8,232 nt of DNA from Verrucomicrobiota bacterium (GTDB lineage Bacteria; Verrucomicrobiota; Verrucomicrobiia; Opitutales; Opitutaceae): positions 1 through 8,232 of the forward strand of contig JAEZSJ010000117.1 of assembly GCA_023443985.1 (NCBI GenBank), read 5' to 3'. Of this stretch, positions 6,261-8,232 are shown one piece after another. A program made the position numbers and the translations under genes. The notes under the pieces were generated by a model, which was given only the letters and a program-made list of their open reading frames with translations, did no database searches and was not told where the DNA came from. Each line of letters opens with the position of its first letter. Position 1 is the stretch's first letter.

Positions 6261-7061
6261 ATGTTCTCCGCTGCCCGCTGTTCCGCTGTTCTCACCGCGA
6301 TCCGCGACCGCGCCCCGCTGGTGCACAACATCACGAACTATGTCGTGATGAACAACACCGCCAACGCCCTGCTTGCCGTGGGCGCCTCGCCCGCGATGGT
6401 CCACGCGCTCGAGGAGGTCGAGGAGTTCGTAGCCCTCTCGCAGGCGCTTGTGGTCAATATCGGCACCCTCTCGACCCCGTGGATCCGCGCGATGCAGAAG
6501 GCGGCCGATGCCGCCAACGCCCGCTCCATTCCCTGGGTCCTCGACCCCGTCGGAGCCGGCGCCACGACGCTGCGCACCGAGACGGCCGCCGACCTCGCCC
6601 GCCAGCGCCCCGCCTGCATCCGCGGCAACGCCTCCGAGATCCTCGTCCTGGCCGGCGCCACCGGCGAGAAGACCAAGGGCGTCGATTCGACCCGTGACTC
6701 GGCCGATGCCCTCGCCCCGGCCCGCCAGTTGGCGCAGAGCACCGGCGCGATCGTGGCCGTCACCGGGCCCGTCGACTACGTGACCGATGGCGCCCGCACG
6801 CTCGCGCTGGCCAACGGCCACCCGCTCATGGCGCGGGTCACCGGGCTCGGCTGCACGGCGACCGCCTTGGTGGGCGCCGCACTCGCCGTGGAGAACGACC
6901 GCCTCCGCGCGGTCGCCGCAGGCCTGAGCCTTCTGGCGCTCGCCGGCGAGATCGCCGCCGAGAAAAGCCCGGGGCCCGGCTCGCTCCAACTGCACCTGCT
7001 GGATGCGCTGTATCAGATCGACGAAGCCACGGTTGCGCGCCGGCTCCGGATTCTCGCCTGA
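6261..7061 (+). CDS. thiM: Hydroxyethylthiazole kinase ThiM
   Basis: The enzyme phosphorylates 4-methyl-5-(2-hydroxyethyl)thiazole with ATP in the cytoplasm, salvaging the thiazole half of thiamin for condensation with HMP-PP by ThiE. The 266 residues show the whole family pattern in order: PLVHNITNYVVMNNTANALL (19-38), GASPAM (41-46), LVVNIGTL (63-70), WVLDPVGAGATTLR (92-105), CIRGNASEILVLAG (119-132), VAVTGPVDYVTDG (165-177) and VTGLGCTATALVGA (193-206). C198 matches the active-site Cys known from the Bacillus subtilis enzyme; the usual TGTGC is TGLGC here. Length is normal for the family. The ATG at 6261 is chosen because the conserved block begins 18 residues later; the frame is open upstream but lacks family sequence. 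No Shine-Dalgarno sequence is seen. No thiD, thiE or transporter gene is adjacent, so it appears to be a lone salvage gene. Confidence 0.96.
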   Translation: MFSAARCSAVLTAIRDRAPLVHNITNYVVMNNTANALLAVGASPAMVHALEEVEEFVALSQALVVNIGTLSTPWIRAMQKAADAANARSIPWVLDPVGAGATTLRTETAADLARQRPACIRGNASEILVLAGATGEKTKGVDSTRDSADALAPARQLAQSTGAIVAVTGPVDYVTDGARTLALANGHPLMARVTGLGCTATALVGAALAVENDRLRAVAAGLSLLALAGEIAAEKSPGPGSLQLHLLDALYQIDEATVARRLRILA

Positions 7062-7067
7062 TCTCGT

Positions 7068-8232
7068 CTATCGGGCCTCGCGGGCGTCGGGGTCGCGGTT
7101 CACGTCCCAGATGTACGGCCACCAGTTGTTCAGGATGCCGTCATGGGATCCCGGGTTCGCGGGGATGTGGTCGAACCACCAGCAGAGGAAGCCCCGGTGG
7201 TAGTCGCCATTGAAGGTGTTCCAGGTCTCGCGATTGACCCGCTGCTTCGCGCCGGAGAGGTCCGGATACTGGTACCAGTTCGCCGCGGCGGACTCGGCCA
7301 GGTCCGTGAACGCGAACGCGTAGTCGGAGCCGCGCGGCGCGTTCGGGGGATAGTGGCCCGTGCCGACCTGAGCATGGCCCGGAGCGACCAGCCGGTCGTC
7401 GTAGTTCTGCCACTCCGTGAGCGTGAAGTAGTCCCAGTCGTGCAGCGCGACCGTGACTCCGTCGCGGTTGCGCGCCCGCCGGTCCCGCGGCCAGTTGCGC
7501 GCGGTCCGGGACATGATGTTCTCGGTCATGTGGGCGGTGACCTCGAGCCAGCACTCGACCGAGCGGTTGTAGCCATGCCCCATCACGACGAAGCGTCGGC
7601 GTGAGGCGATGCCCTCGATGGGGCTTCCATTGACCCAATACGCACCGGGGCCCGCCATCGCGGTCTCCCAGAGGCCGCAGCCCGGGGGATAAAGAATGCA
7701 GACGAGGTTGGCCGCACCCGAGTCGATCTTGTTCACGATCCCGAAGCGCGGATCGTTGATCATCGCCGGATAGTCCGCGCGTCCGTTGTTGAACATATCG
7801 AAGTACTCGCCGCGGTCGCCGAAATAGAGGACGCCGATGTTGTCGAAGAACAAATCGCGGTCCACCCACCGGTGTTCGCGCACCATCTCGATGCCGGCGC
7901 TGTTCCGGCACGAGGCCGGAACCAGCGGAGGCAGGTCGTCGACCTCGATCCGCTCGACCACCTCCATGGTGAACCGGCCATGCCCGGCCTTCGTCATGTC
8001 TGCGATGTAGTTTGCGATCTGGGAGTCGATCGAAGGGAAGAAGTCGAACACCTCGTGCGGCTTGCGGTAGCCGTAGCCCGGACCGGAGGTCGGGTTGTAG
8101 ATGATCAGCAGGATCTTCACCGGGAAGGCCTCGACAGCCGGAGGGGGCGCCGGTGGCTCCGGCGGGGGCGTCACTGGCGGAGCCGGCGGAGCGCCGGTCC
8201 CGGCCGGGGCTGCATCGTCGCCGCCGCATCCG
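7068..8232 (-). CDS. Probable lipoprotein of unknown function, Trp-rich (signal peptide beyond the window)
   Basis: The frame is open from the right edge to a TAG at 7068-7070, giving 387 visible residues. The first ones read GCGGDDAAPAGTG, the usual look of a lipobox Cys (codon 8226-8228) and its +2 to +5 region, so the missing start would hold a short signal peptide. A Pro/Ala-rich spacer of about 30 residues follows, then a globular part beginning PVKILLIIYNPTSGPGYGY. Later features are VLYFGDRGEYFDMFNNGRAD, VVMGHGYNRSVECWLEVTAH, GTGHYPPNAPRGSDY and a Trp-rich end with CWWFDHIP and NNWWPYIWD. The pattern suggests a folded protein anchored on the outside of a membrane. I do not recognise a named family or a catalytic motif, so no activity is assigned. 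A GTG at 8174 could be called as the start but would discard the lipobox. The gene converges on thiM with six bases between the stops. Confidence 0.75.
   Translation of the reverse strand, partial: GCGGDDAAPAGTGAPPAPPVTPPPEPPAPPPAVEAFPVKILLIIYNPTSGPGYGYRKPHEVFDFFPSIDSQIANYIADMTKAGHGRFTMEVVERIEVDDLPPLVPASCRNSAGIEMVREHRWVDRDLFFDNIGVLYFGDRGEYFDMFNNGRADYPAMINDPRFGIVNKIDSGAANLVCILYPPGCGLWETAMAGPGAYWVNGSPIEGIASRRRFVVMGHGYNRSVECWLEVTAHMTENIMSRTARNWPRDRRARNRDGVTVALHDWDYFTLTEWQNYDDRLVAPGHAQVGTGHYPPNAPRGSDYAFAFTDLAESAAANWYQYPDLSGAKQRVNRETWNTFNGDYHRGFLCWWFDHIPANPGSHDGILNNWWPYIWDVNRDPDAREAR

Noticed and set aside
6044..6334. 97-residue N-terminal extension of the peroxidase
   Set aside because: It would bury the Sec signal peptide that starts at 6043 and would overlap the beginning of thiM.
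4553..6697. Plus-strand open frame of 714 codons opposite the peroxidase and reaching into thiM
   Set aside because: It is the reverse strand of a protein with a signal peptide and two CxxCH sites, then an out-of-frame reading of thiM. The translation is low-complexity with no motif.

Overview
This is a GC-rich chromosomal window carrying seven genes, two of them cut by the window edges. I see no rRNA, tRNA, CRISPR array, insertion sequence or phage gene. High GC, weak or missing Shine-Dalgarno sequences and the mix of genes would suit an Opitutaceae-like member of the Verrucomicrobiota. That placement is inference: no marker gene here settles it.

Layout, left to right. (1) The N-terminal half of a GspF/PilC-type inner-membrane platform protein lies on the minus strand and runs off the left edge. 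(2) A phytoene-desaturase/carotene-isomerase-like FAD oxidoreductase lies upstream of it on the same strand, and a possible hairpin terminator sits between the two. (3) A 242-bp divergent intergenic region holds an 8-bp inverted repeat. (4) A large plus-strand signalling protein follows, with an N-terminal receiver domain and a C-terminal HDOD domain. Its phosphoacceptor Asp is replaced by Glu. (5) A 75-residue two-helix membrane protein comes 46 bp after it. (6) On the minus strand is an exported di-haem cytochrome c peroxidase/MauG-like protein with a long haem-free N-terminal extension. (7) A 217-bp divergent region contains a GC-rich nested stem-loop. (8) thiM (hydroxyethylthiazole kinase) is on the plus strand. 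(9) A probable lipoprotein of unknown function converges on thiM with six bases between the stop codons; its signal peptide lies beyond the right edge.

The genes do not form one pathway. They look like five or six separate transcription units: two divergent pairs (oxidoreductase/HDOD and peroxidase/thiM) and two convergent junctions (small membrane protein/peroxidase and thiM/lipoprotein). The likely physiological themes are envelope secretion or pilus assembly, signalling by a probably phosphorylation-independent receiver-HDOD protein, periplasmic peroxide or redox chemistry, and salvage of the thiamin thiazole moiety. The most notable points are the Asp-to-Glu receiver, the degenerate HPt-like helical segment behind it, the extended peroxidase and the unrecognised Trp-rich lipoprotein. 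I found no convincing evidence of a new multi-gene system.
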